Shown in pieces: positions 44,296 through 52,801 of a DNA stretch of 64,000 bases. A program made the position numbers and the translations under genes. This DNA is from Candidatus Caldisaccharidevorator malaysiensis (GTDB taxonomy: Bacteria > Armatimonadota > Fervidibacteria > Fervidibacterales > Fervidibacteraceae). Each line of letters opens with the position of its first letter. The first letter of the stretch is position 1. Below the pieces are notes generated by a model. It searched no databases. It was not told where the DNA came from and saw only the letters and a program-made list of their open reading frames with translations. The DNA is taken from NCBI GenBank assembly GCA_025057575.1, contig JANXBO010000005.1:1-64000 (forward strand), written 5' to 3'.

Positions 44296-45849
44296 ATGAT
44301 CTACGCCATCGCTTTCCTCACGGGGACCGCCCTGATGGTTGTAGAAATCGCCGCCGCCCGACTGCTGACTGTTTACTTCGGCAGCGGGGTGACCACTTGG
44401 GCAAGTGTCATCGGTGTGGTCTTGGGGGCTTTGAGTGGGGGGTATTTTTTGGGGGGACTTTTAGCCGACCGGTGTCCCCGAATTTCCGTGTTGGGCGCTC
44501 TTCTCATCGGTGCCACCGTCGCCATCGCTGTGATGCCCACTCTGGAAAGGTGGCTTCTTTACCTTCCTCCTGAGATCGGGGTGGGTGGTCTTCCTCAGGT
44601 TGCTGAGAATGTCTTTGACCGGATTGGGGGAACCTATGGGGTTCTGTTAGCCGCTGTCGTCTTCTTAACGATCCCGTCCCTTTTGCTGGGGACGACTTCC
44701 CCTTATCTGATCCGGGTGGCGTCTAAAGGGGTAGAGACGACAGGGAGAACGGCGGGAGGTCTCTATGCCGTGAGCACTCTCGGCAGCATCGTTGGGACGC
44801 TGGGAACGGGCTTCGTTCTTCTTCCCCATATGGGCGTTCGTTCGGTCCTTTTGTTGGCGGCGGGACTGGTTCTTGCCGCTGCCATTTTTTGCTTTGGGAC
44901 TTCCCTGCTGGGGCGTCGGCGAGGGACAGGACTGCCTCTGATCGTTTTTGTCTTGCTCGGACTCATCAGCACCTCTTCATCTGCTCTTTTGAGGGTCATT
45001 TACGAAAGGGATAGTTTGTATCATCGGATCATTGTGGAAGAGGTGCAAGGGGTTCGGTATCTGCGCTTTGACGCCAGTTACCAGAGCGGGCTGGACCTTC
45101 AGGACCCCAAAAGGGCTGTTTTCACCTACACCGACTACCTCCATCTGGGTATGATTTTTTCACCCGCCGCTAAAAAAGTGCTGTTCATCGGTTTGGGTGC
45201 CGGCATCGCACCGACCCGGTTTTACCAGGACTATCCTCAAATGACGATCCACGTCGTGGAGATTGATCCGGCAGTGAAGGAAGTTGCCCAAAAGTTCTTC
45301 TTTTTCCGAGAAGACGACCGAATGACGACCTTTATTGACGACGGCAGGATGTTTTTGAGGAAGACGAGCGAAGTTTACGACCTAATCGTTCTGGACGCCT
45401 ATTACGGCGGTCGCCAGGAAATTATCAGCCTACCGTTCCATCTGGCAACCAAGGAGTTTTTAGAACTGGCAAAGGCGCGTCTGACAGACCAGGGGGCATT
45501 GGTCTTTAACTTGGTCGGACGGCTGGAAGGACCTCGTTCCCACCTGTCACGGTCCATCTACAAGACCTATCGGACCGTCTTTCCCGAAGTCTACATCTTT
45601 CCCGTTGACTACCGAAAGTTGCCATGGTTGACCGATAGGAGGAATCTGATTTTTATCAGCCCGAAAAAGCCCTTGAAACTAACTCCTTCTGACATCGTGC
45701 AGAGGGCTTCTCATTTTTTGAAGAAGGGCGATCTGAAAATCCCTGCTCTCGTGACCTATGCGGGTGACCTTTACCGGAAGCCCATTCCCACTCTGGACGT
45801 TCCGCTTCTAACTGATGACTACGCTCCTATTGAGTTCTTAAATCCCTAA
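44296..45849 (+). CDS. MFS-like membrane protein fused to a spermidine synthase-like domain
   Basis: 517 residues. The N-terminal half has about seven to eight transmembrane helices (YAIAFLTGTALMVVEIAAAR, VIGVVLGALSGGYFLGGLLAD). The C-terminal half, from about 235, is a spermidine-synthase-like Rossmann domain: VLFIGLGAGIAPT (about 296), VVEIDPAVKEVA, FIDDGRMFL and LIVLDAYYGG. The catalytic region resembles polyamine synthases, but such fusions are annotated only as fused MFS/spermidine synthase and their substrate is not established. It follows glyA by 25 bases. Genes of this type are frequent in Armatimonadota and Chloroflexota. Confidence 0.87.
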   Translation: MIYAIAFLTGTALMVVEIAAARLLTVYFGSGVTTWASVIGVVLGALSGGYFLGGLLADRCPRISVLGALLIGATVAIAVMPTLERWLLYLPPEIGVGGLPQVAENVFDRIGGTYGVLLAAVVFLTIPSLLLGTTSPYLIRVASKGVETTGRTAGGLYAVSTLGSIVGTLGTGFVLLPHMGVRSVLLLAAGLVLAAAIFCFGTSLLGRRRGTGLPLIVFVLLGLISTSSSALLRVIYERDSLYHRIIVEEVQGVRYLRFDASYQSGLDLQDPKRAVFTYTDYLHLGMIFSPAAKKVLFIGLGAGIAPTRFYQDYPQMTIHVVEIDPAVKEVAQKFFFFREDDRMTTFIDDGRMFLRKTSEVYDLIVLDAYYGGRQEIISLPFHLATKEFLELAKARLTDQGALVFNLVGRLEGPRSHLSRSIYKTYRTVFPEVYIFPVDYRKLPWLTDRRNLIFISPKKPLKLTPSDIVQRASHFLKKGDLKIPALVTYAGDLYRKPIPTLDVPLLTDDYAPIEFLNP

Positions 45850-46020
45850 AAGGGGCGCAACGGTTCCGGGCTGGCGGGAGGAACCACCTGATGGTAGTGC
45901 TGAGTCATTCGCTGCCCAATTGAGGGGGGACACTTTCCGAATTGCCAGGGGTCTAACTTTATGGGCTTATCCAAGGGACGAGTTAGGGGATGCGCTCGCT
46001 GGGGGGAGTGGTTCTGTGAT

Positions 46021-48249
46021 ATGGAAGGACGGCAGAGAATCGGACCAACAGCGTTCGTCATTTTCTTGTTTTTGTTCGCCCCAGGTCAGATTCCCGGTCA
46101 AGACCAAAAATGGCGGGTGCACGTGGTCCGACCGGGCGAGACCCTTTACCGGGTCGCCAGCCTTTATCGGACCAGCGTCGCCGAACTGTGCCGGTGGAAC
46201 AACATCAGAGCCGATGAGGTTCTTTTTGTTGGTCAGGTTTTGCGCCTGGTGCCGGGGGAGACGACTGTCCAACTTCCAGCGCCGGCACTGCCCAGTGCCA
46301 ACAACCGCCCGCAGACAGGCGTCTTGCAAAGGTCCCTACCGGATACCTCTGTAACTCCTAATCCGCATCCTCATCCCCATCCCCATTCCAATCCCTCACC
46401 GGTTCGTCAACGGGTGATCCAGGTAGAGGTGGGTAAAGCTGTTCCTTTGACCGTTCCAACCATTAAGTCGGTCAGCATCGCCAATCCCGAGGTGGCTGAT
46501 GTCCAGATATTGACCCCCACCACCATCGCCGTTTTAGGTCGGGCGGTGGGTTCCACCACCTTAATCGTTGTCAGTGACCGGCGGACATTACTTTATCAAA
46601 TCTCAGTGATCCCTGATCCGCTGATGGGGAAGCATCTTCAGGCTCTTTTGCCGCCGACCGTGCGCGTTGAGGCGGTGCGGGGGGCTTTGGTCTTGACGGG
46701 CACGGCATCCAGTCCGGAAGAGAAGGATCGGGCACTGGCTTTGGCTCGGATTTTCTCCACAACGGTCATTGACCTGATCCGCATCGTTGAAGAAGAAGTG
46801 GTGGAGGAGAAGCCACCTGTTGAGCCGCAGATCTATGTCAAGGATATTGAGGACGCCATCGCCATCCCGACCGTTCGGGTTCGCCTTGTGGGCGACACTT
46901 TGGTTCTGGAAGGAGAGGTCGCTAACCCTGAGGAAGCCGCCCGTGCGGAAAAGACGGCGCTCCTCTACCGTCCCAAGGTCGTCAATTTGCTGTCCATTCG
47001 TCCAATGACGGCAGAAGAAGTGCAAGCGTTAATCCCGATTCCGACGGTCAAAGTGAGGCAGGCGCCCGGTGCGTTGGTCATTGAAGGAATTGTCACGACG
47101 CAAGAAGACCTTCAGCGGATCAATGAAGCGGCAGGGCAGGCACGGCAAAAAGTTTTCAACTGGGTTCGCGTGGTGCCCCCACCACCAGAGCCGGGGTTTG
47201 CCCGCCGGGTTCAGGAAGCCATCGGGATCCCCACGATCCAGGTTCAAGGTGATGAGAAGGGTCTGGTCTTGATGGGGACGGTGGAGAGTCAAGCCCAAAA
47301 GGAAAGGGCGCTCCGGATCGCCAACTTTATGGTCGGAGAAGGGGCTCCGGCTCCCGAGAGAGAGGGACGAGCCGTTCAACCATCGCCGACCGGGATGGCG
47401 CCGACTGGGATAGAGGGCGCTGGAGGGGTGTTGCCAGGGTTCGCGTTGATCGGACCGACACCAGCGCCACCACCAGAAGCGCCCAGCCGAGTCCTGGACC
47501 TGATTGAGGTAAAGGGTGGTCGGCAGATTCGGGTGGACCTTCGGGTCGTGGAAATTAACCGGACGGCTCTTCGGGATCTGGGGATAGACTATCCAGCCCT
47601 GACGACGACCGCACCGCCAACCGTGCAACTTCAGGTCGGACAGGCAGCGAACCCGGCGACAGGGGGCGTTACGGGGATTGCTCAACGGACGCCCATTGTC
47701 GCTTTCATCCGTGCTTTAGAACAAAAGAACCTGGCAAGGACCCTGTCAGCACCCAGCACTGTCGTCCTGTCGGGGCAAAATGCTCGGTTCTTTGTCGGAG
47801 GGGAAATCCCAATTCTGTCGGCTCAAGTAGTCAGCGCCGCGGGAATCACAACGACCATCCGGTTTGAACCGTTTGGCATCATCCTTCAGGTGACCCCCAC
47901 CGTGGAGCCGACCGGAAAAATCCGGTTGAGAATAGATACCGAAGTCAGCCAGTTAGACCCGACGACTGCGATCGTTGTCGCCGGAAGCTTGATTCCTGGA
48001 AAGCAGCGCCGAACCGCCCAGACGATTGTGGAACTGGATTCGGAACAGACTCTGACGATGAGCGGTCTGATCCAGAGGGTTCGGACAGAGACGGTCAACC
48101 GGATTCCCGTCCTGGGTCGGATCCCCATCTTAGGGGAACTGTTCACCAGCAGAAGGTTCCAGACCGGCGAAACGGAATTGGCGATCTTAGTGACCCCGAC
48201 CCTGTTAGAGCCAGAAACAGGATTGGTGGATCAAAAAGAACCGTCCTGA
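46021..48249 (+). CDS. Secretin (CpaC/GspD-like) with LysM and several BON-like modules
   Basis: 742 residues from the ATG at 46021; an ATG at 45961 would add 20. Signal peptide (TAFVIFLFLFAPG), then a LysM domain (VVRPGETLYRVASLY to GQVLRLVPG), a His-Pro repeat linker (PHPHPHPHSNPSP), a pilus/T2SS N-terminal domain (VEVGKAVPLTVPTIKSVSIANPEVADV), about four BON-like repeats, and the secretin channel (IRVDLRVVEINRTALRDLGIDY to GRIPILGELFTSRRF). Secretins form the outer-membrane pore of pili or type II/Tad secretion. No cpaB, ATPase or other pilus gene adjoins, so its system is unknown. The prepilin-like genes lie 8 kb upstream. Confidence 0.9.
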   Translation: MEGRQRIGPTAFVIFLFLFAPGQIPGQDQKWRVHVVRPGETLYRVASLYRTSVAELCRWNNIRADEVLFVGQVLRLVPGETTVQLPAPALPSANNRPQTGVLQRSLPDTSVTPNPHPHPHPHSNPSPVRQRVIQVEVGKAVPLTVPTIKSVSIANPEVADVQILTPTTIAVLGRAVGSTTLIVVSDRRTLLYQISVIPDPLMGKHLQALLPPTVRVEAVRGALVLTGTASSPEEKDRALALARIFSTTVIDLIRIVEEEVVEEKPPVEPQIYVKDIEDAIAIPTVRVRLVGDTLVLEGEVANPEEAARAEKTALLYRPKVVNLLSIRPMTAEEVQALIPIPTVKVRQAPGALVIEGIVTTQEDLQRINEAAGQARQKVFNWVRVVPPPPEPGFARRVQEAIGIPTIQVQGDEKGLVLMGTVESQAQKERALRIANFMVGEGAPAPEREGRAVQPSPTGMAPTGIEGAGGVLPGFALIGPTPAPPPEAPSRVLDLIEVKGGRQIRVDLRVVEINRTALRDLGIDYPALTTTAPPTVQLQVGQAANPATGGVTGIAQRTPIVAFIRALEQKNLARTLSAPSTVVLSGQNARFFVGGEIPILSAQVVSAAGITTTIRFEPFGIILQVTPTVEPTGKIRLRIDTEVSQLDPTTAIVVAGSLIPGKQRRTAQTIVELDSEQTLTMSGLIQRVRTETVNRIPVLGRIPILGELFTSRRFQTGETELAILVTPTLLEPETGLVDQKEPS

Positions 48250-48334
48250 TTGCCTCAGCACTGAGTCAGCAGGTCCCCATTAGCCATCGGACGGCAGGAT
48301 CTGTTATTCTTTTAAGCGCCCGGAGGTGGCAGTA

Positions 48335-49657
48335 ATGGGTGCCGTGAGAGTCTTTCAAGTGGAAGCGGTAGAGGAAACCCTTGGAAACGGACTGAGGATT
48401 TTCATAATTCCGAACCGTAAGGCGCCTGTCGTCAGCGTGTGGGCGTTTTACCAGGTCGGTTCGGCTCACGAGCATTTGGGGATTACAGGGATCAGCCACT
48501 GGGTGGAACATATGCTCTTCAAGGGCACGCCCCGCTTCCCGAAGGGACAGATCGCTCGGTTGATCCAGAAGCACGGCGGGGTTCTGAACGGGCACACGAC
48601 TTACCATCACACGGCTTATTTTGAAACCCTTCCGAGGGAAAATTGGCTGATCGGTCTGGACATAGAAGCCGACCGGATGCTCAATGCCCTTTTTGACCCT
48701 GAAGAGACCGAAAAAGAGAGAGGGGTCATTCTCAGCGAACTGGAGATGATAGAAAACCATCCCGAACACCGGCTGATGGTTCAGGTAATGGCAACGGTTT
48801 TCCAGGTGCACCCTTATGGATTCTCCATCATCGGCATCCGAGATGATTTGGAGACGATGACGCGGGACGACCTCTACGAGCATTATTTGAAGTATTACAG
48901 CCCCGATAATGCTTTTCTTGTGATCAGTGGCGATGTGGAGCCCGCAGAGGCTTTCAAAGAGGTGGAGAAAAGATTTGCCGATCTGCCAGTCCGACCCGTC
49001 GCCAAAGTTCGCCCTGCTCGGGAGCCCGCCCAAAGGGGTGAGAGGCGAGTGACCGTGATCGGACACGGAGAACTTCCCCTTTTGAGCATCGTTTTCCGAG
49101 GACCTGTCCCTTCTTGGGTCCAAGGGTTGCGAAGGGGAAAGGACCAGACGGACGTGGACGACGCGCGTCCCTATGCTTTACGGCTCCTCGCCGGCGTCTT
49201 AGGGCAGGGGAGGACCTCACGCCTTTACCGGGCGTTGGTGGAAACGGGCAAAGCGGTCTCCGTCAGTGCCTCTTATCACTTGATGAACGATTCAGGGTTG
49301 TTCAGCATTTATGTGCCGGTCTCTCGGTCCGCTTCGGTGGAAGAGGTAGAGAAAATCATTTTGGAAGAACTGAACCGTCTTGGTCAGGAGCCCCCTTCAG
49401 AACAGGAGTTGTCCATTGCCAAGCGGCGCGAGGCAATGGACTTTCTGGAGTCTTTGGACAGTGCTACGGAACTAGCCTATCACATTGGTGCCTTCCAGAT
49501 TCTGGGCGACTGGCGGCAGATCAATGACTATTTGCCTTCCTTGGACCGCGTCAGCCCATCGGACCTGGTCGCTGCGGCTCAGAAGACCTTTGCTCCTTAC
49601 AACCGGACTGTAGGAATGTTTCTTCCCAACGGAGCATCTTCCGAAAAAGCCGGTTAG
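48335..49657 (+). CDS. M16 family zinc peptidase (processing-peptidase-like)
   Basis: 440 residues. The inverted zinc motif HxxEH is H55-W-V-E58-H59 in GISHWVEHMLFKGTPRFPKG, with the downstream glutamate in EKERGVILSELEM; NGHTTYHHTAYF is the family motif after it. The second half-barrel (GELPLLSIVFRGP to GQGRTSRLYRALVETGKAV) is present, as in mitochondrial processing peptidase beta and bacterial PqqL-like or YmxG-like enzymes. No signal peptide, hence cytoplasmic as in the YmxG group. The start is ATG at 48335 after GGAGGTGG. It stands alone, ending six bases from the convergent DUF2723 gene. Confidence 0.9.
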   Translation: MGAVRVFQVEAVEETLGNGLRIFIIPNRKAPVVSVWAFYQVGSAHEHLGITGISHWVEHMLFKGTPRFPKGQIARLIQKHGGVLNGHTTYHHTAYFETLPRENWLIGLDIEADRMLNALFDPEETEKERGVILSELEMIENHPEHRLMVQVMATVFQVHPYGFSIIGIRDDLETMTRDDLYEHYLKYYSPDNAFLVISGDVEPAEAFKEVEKRFADLPVRPVAKVRPAREPAQRGERRVTVIGHGELPLLSIVFRGPVPSWVQGLRRGKDQTDVDDARPYALRLLAGVLGQGRTSRLYRALVETGKAVSVSASYHLMNDSGLFSIYVPVSRSASVEEVEKIILEELNRLGQEPPSEQELSIAKRREAMDFLESLDSATELAYHIGAFQILGDWRQINDYLPSLDRVSPSDLVAAAQKTFAPYNRTVGMFLPNGASSEKAG

Positions 49658-49663
49658 GACCGA

Positions 49664-51553
49664 TCAGCGACCCCAGACCAGGAATTTTCCCAGACTGGTT
49701 GCCCGACTCCAAAGTTTAGAGAATACGGCAGCAGACTCTTGGGGAATGTCCCCAAGGCGGATCAGAAGCCCGCGCACTTCATACCTCCCCAAAGGAGCAT
49801 CATAGATGACGGGCAAACACTCGTTTAGGAAAATTTCTCTCCGCTCTTGCCCTGAGGGGGGCGGGAGAGGGCGAAGGAACCACCACCAAAACCATTTTTG
49901 TGCCCCTGGTCCCGTCTCGTCTTTAATGGGCTGACCGTGGACTTTGATGATCCACAGGTAACCCAAATCTTTCGGATCACCCGGACCGACGCAGATGCGG
50001 GCATAAGCCGCCAGCAAAGTCCCTGAATGAGCTCCTTCCGGCGGGGGCTCAATCCAGGACCGATGGACAGTCGCCTGTTGATGACGGGGGCACGGTTGAC
50101 TGGGAAAAGGATCGTCAATGGGCACAAACTTTCCGGTCCGCGGGCTGGTCGGCACCAGTCGCCAGGGACCCAAGTCACCAAATCGGTAAATGTCCCCGCT
50201 CGTCGAAAGAACGGTTTTCAAGAGAGGGAGAGCCGGATCCCACTGGTAAATGGCAAGAATGGTCAGATCCTGCCGTTTCCCCTCTAAAGTCTGATAAGCC
50301 CAGAGATTGAACAGCACATCATCAGCCGTCGCCACCAAGATGGCGTTCTTCGGTGCTTCCGTCATCACCGATTCCAAATAGGTCTTTCCTCGCCAGCGAT
50401 CGCCCGAAAACGCATGGGCAGCGCCTTGCAGAAAGGACAATTCAAGGCTGAGAAGGGACAAAAGGACAACCATCAGCCGGAGCCAGGGGAAAGGAGCCAA
50501 CCCTTGATAAAGCCAGTAAGCCACCAAGCCACCCCAAATAACTGCCCAACTCCAGGAAGGAATGTGGAAATACGACAAATCGGGGACATCGTAGCCAGTG
50601 AAAAGGAGAAGGTGGCTGAAAAGGAAACCTCCTGATCCAGCAGAAAACCAAACCGGCACCATCTTTGTGGTCCAAAAAATCAAGGGCGCCAAAAGGAAAA
50701 GGGGACCATAGAGAGTGACGCCCGTCTGCCACCAGTCTGCAAGTCTTTCCAGCCGCTTAGGGAGGCTGGAACCGGTCAGTCGGTGTCGGTATCGTTTAGC
50801 CGTTACATAACTGAAAAAGTCAGACAGTGACCGGGATGGGTCATCGCCGGTCTGTTGCCAGTAGCGGTAGCCGATGGGTTTCGCCCCTCTGATCGGCACA
50901 TATAGGTAAAAACTCGTTGGCAGTAAACAAAAAAGAGCAAAGACAGCCCATTCTCTTGCCGACGGACAAATCGGACAGTGACGAAGGAATAAAAGGCTGA
51001 CTACCAACGCTCCGACGATTCCCACGATAAAGGATCCGTGATGGGAGGACCCAAACCCGATGGTCAGCCCAGCGCTGTAGAGCCACCTTCTGTCACCAGT
51101 TTGGACGAACTTAACGAAAAACAGAAAAGTCAACAGGATGAGAAACAGGTTGGCGCTGTAGACCTCTGCGCAGAGAGAGGAGATCCAAATGTGCCGACCG
51201 AAGGCTATTGTCCCGGCGGTTGCCAGACTCAAAAAAACGGGAGTTTTCAGACTGGTCATCAAGTAATAGGCAGTAACCGATGCGGCAGCCGAGAAGAGAG
51301 CGGTCAGTAGACCCATTCGCCAAGGAGCTTCTCCAAAAGGGATCAGCGTCAGAAAGACTCTTCCCAGCAGGCAATACCAGGGGTAACCGGTTGGGTGGGG
51401 AATGGTCAACAAGGCGCTGGCGGTGAGAAAGTCGCCGCTGTCGGAATAAAAGCAATAGGTCGGCCATAGGGTGAGGGAATAGAAAAAGAAAGGGACAGAG
51501 AAGGACAGTAATGGAGGCAGGAGACGGGAAAAACTTATGCCCCGTTGGGTCAT
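49664..51553 (-). CDS. DUF2723 membrane protein (GT-C glycosyltransferase-like)
   Basis: 629 residues, around ten to eleven transmembrane helices. The N-terminal signature SDSGDFLTASALLTIPHPTG followed by YPWYCLLGRVFLTLIPFG is the DUF2723/TMEM260 pattern, which resembles protein O-mannosyltransferases. An acidic residue in SDSGDF sits where GT-C enzymes have their catalytic Asp. A soluble C-terminal part from about 390 follows the membrane domain. Likely transfers a sugar from a lipid donor, but donor and acceptor are unknown. The ATG overlaps the stop of the acyl-ACP-reductase-like gene upstream by 4 bases (ATGA), so the two are co-translated. Confidence 0.8.
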   Translation of the reverse strand: MTQRGISFSRLLPPLLSFSVPFFFYSLTLWPTYCFYSDSGDFLTASALLTIPHPTGYPWYCLLGRVFLTLIPFGEAPWRMGLLTALFSAAASVTAYYLMTSLKTPVFLSLATAGTIAFGRHIWISSLCAEVYSANLFLILLTFLFFVKFVQTGDRRWLYSAGLTIGFGSSHHGSFIVGIVGALVVSLLFLRHCPICPSAREWAVFALFCLLPTSFYLYVPIRGAKPIGYRYWQQTGDDPSRSLSDFFSYVTAKRYRHRLTGSSLPKRLERLADWWQTGVTLYGPLFLLAPLIFWTTKMVPVWFSAGSGGFLFSHLLLFTGYDVPDLSYFHIPSWSWAVIWGGLVAYWLYQGLAPFPWLRLMVVLLSLLSLELSFLQGAAHAFSGDRWRGKTYLESVMTEAPKNAILVATADDVLFNLWAYQTLEGKRQDLTILAIYQWDPALPLLKTVLSTSGDIYRFGDLGPWRLVPTSPRTGKFVPIDDPFPSQPCPRHQQATVHRSWIEPPPEGAHSGTLLAAYARICVGPGDPKDLGYLWIIKVHGQPIKDETGPGAQKWFWWWFLRPLPPPSGQERREIFLNECLPVIYDAPLGRYEVRGLLIRLGDIPQESAAVFSKLWSRATSLGKFLVWGR

Positions 51554-52668
51554 CGGGCGGTGCGAAGGGCTTGGGCTTTTCTGCGAATCGCCTCTACCTT
51601 TTCCGAGTCCAGGACTTGTTCAAAACTTCTAAGACCACTAACCCGAAAACCGTGCCGATGGGCAAGCGCCGCCATTTCCCGAACATAATCCGATCGGATC
51701 TCCGGTCCAACAGTGTAGGACTCTTTCACCTTCCCCTCCAATGCGAGGAGCATCGTTTCGGCGACACAAGCCAGGGTCAAATGAGACGGCAGACCGATGC
51801 TGAATTGCCATCGGGGTGACCCCGGAACTTCCACGATCCCTCCGTCAATGACAAGAACATCGTCTCTAAGGTCCCTTACCTTTTCCGAGACATCCCTTGG
51901 TCTCGCCACGTCACAGACGACCGCACCAGGCTTGAGATCGGCAGGCTCAATGATCGGCGCCACCGAAGAGGAGCAGGCGAGGATGATGTCTGCCTGCTTT
52001 AATCCCTCTCGCAAATTGGTCGTTGTCACCACCTCTGGGCACCCGTCGTCACCAATCTCTGCCTTTATCTTTTGCAGCAGATCGGGATTTCTGCCGATGA
52101 GGATCAGTTGACGGGGGACGGCTTTGCCGGAATCAGAGTTGACAGACCAAGATCCTTCGCCAATGAGCACGCCGCAGGAGCGCCCGATGGATCCCGTTGC
52201 CCCGACGATGGCAACGGTGGAATCTGAGAGATTGTGACCCATCCACTTGGCGGCGGTGACGGTTGCCTCCAAGGCGGTTGCAACAGTGTAACTGTTGCCA
52301 GTCGTCACGGGTATCGGTGAGTGGTCCGCCAGCCACTTCCCTTTGCCTCCGGCGATGGCTGTAAAAGCCCCCAGACCAACGATCTGGGCACCCATCTGCT
52401 GAGCCATCTGGCAGGCTCTCAGCAGAAGGGGAAGGGACCGCTTCTCATCTGTTAACAGCCCTTTCGGTGTCATCGGCACTCCGATGAGCCATCCTTCGGT
52501 TTCGGCAAACGGGGACCGAACGCCTTCAATTTTCCCCAAAACCTGAGGTTTTAGGATCCGAAGGAGAGCCTCCAGCACCCACTCGGGCAGGCGAGCTGCC
52601 CAGGGATAGCGTCGGGCGACATCTCGGCGAATGTCTAAAGGATGAATGAGAAAAGCAAACCGGTTCAT
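51550..52668 (-). CDS. Acyl-ACP reductase (AAR)-like NAD(P)-dependent enzyme
   Basis: 372 residues. The start MNRFAFLIHPLDIRRDVARRY, GAQIVGLGAFTAI, TTGNSYTVATALEA and the nucleotide-binding VAIVGATGSIGRSCG follow the plan of cyanobacterial long-chain acyl-ACP reductase, and LACVAETMLLALEG keeps the equivalent of its catalytic cysteine (C301 here). That enzyme makes fatty aldehydes from acyl-ACP for alkane synthesis. No aldehyde-deformylating oxygenase is in the window, so the product's fate is open. Many bacterial homologues are labelled only as shikimate-dehydrogenase-like. The ATG at 52668 follows GAGGTGGCG. The 3' end overlaps the DUF2723 gene by 4 bases. Confidence 0.72.
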   Translation of the reverse strand: MNRFAFLIHPLDIRRDVARRYPWAARLPEWVLEALLRILKPQVLGKIEGVRSPFAETEGWLIGVPMTPKGLLTDEKRSLPLLLRACQMAQQMGAQIVGLGAFTAIAGGKGKWLADHSPIPVTTGNSYTVATALEATVTAAKWMGHNLSDSTVAIVGATGSIGRSCGVLIGEGSWSVNSDSGKAVPRQLILIGRNPDLLQKIKAEIGDDGCPEVVTTTNLREGLKQADIILACSSSVAPIIEPADLKPGAVVCDVARPRDVSEKVRDLRDDVLVIDGGIVEVPGSPRWQFSIGLPSHLTLACVAETMLLALEGKVKESYTVGPEIRSDYVREMAALAHRHGFRVSGLRSFEQVLDSEKVEAIRRKAQALRTAR

Positions 52669-52801
52669 CACCGCCACCTCATTTTTCGTCCATCAAAAAT
52701 TTGGGACCCAGTCAGCAATAAAAGGATGATAGCCCAGTTTCAAAAAAGCCGACAGGAGGGTCAACGATTCTTCAAGGATTGAAAGAGGTGAAAGAGGGGA
52801 C

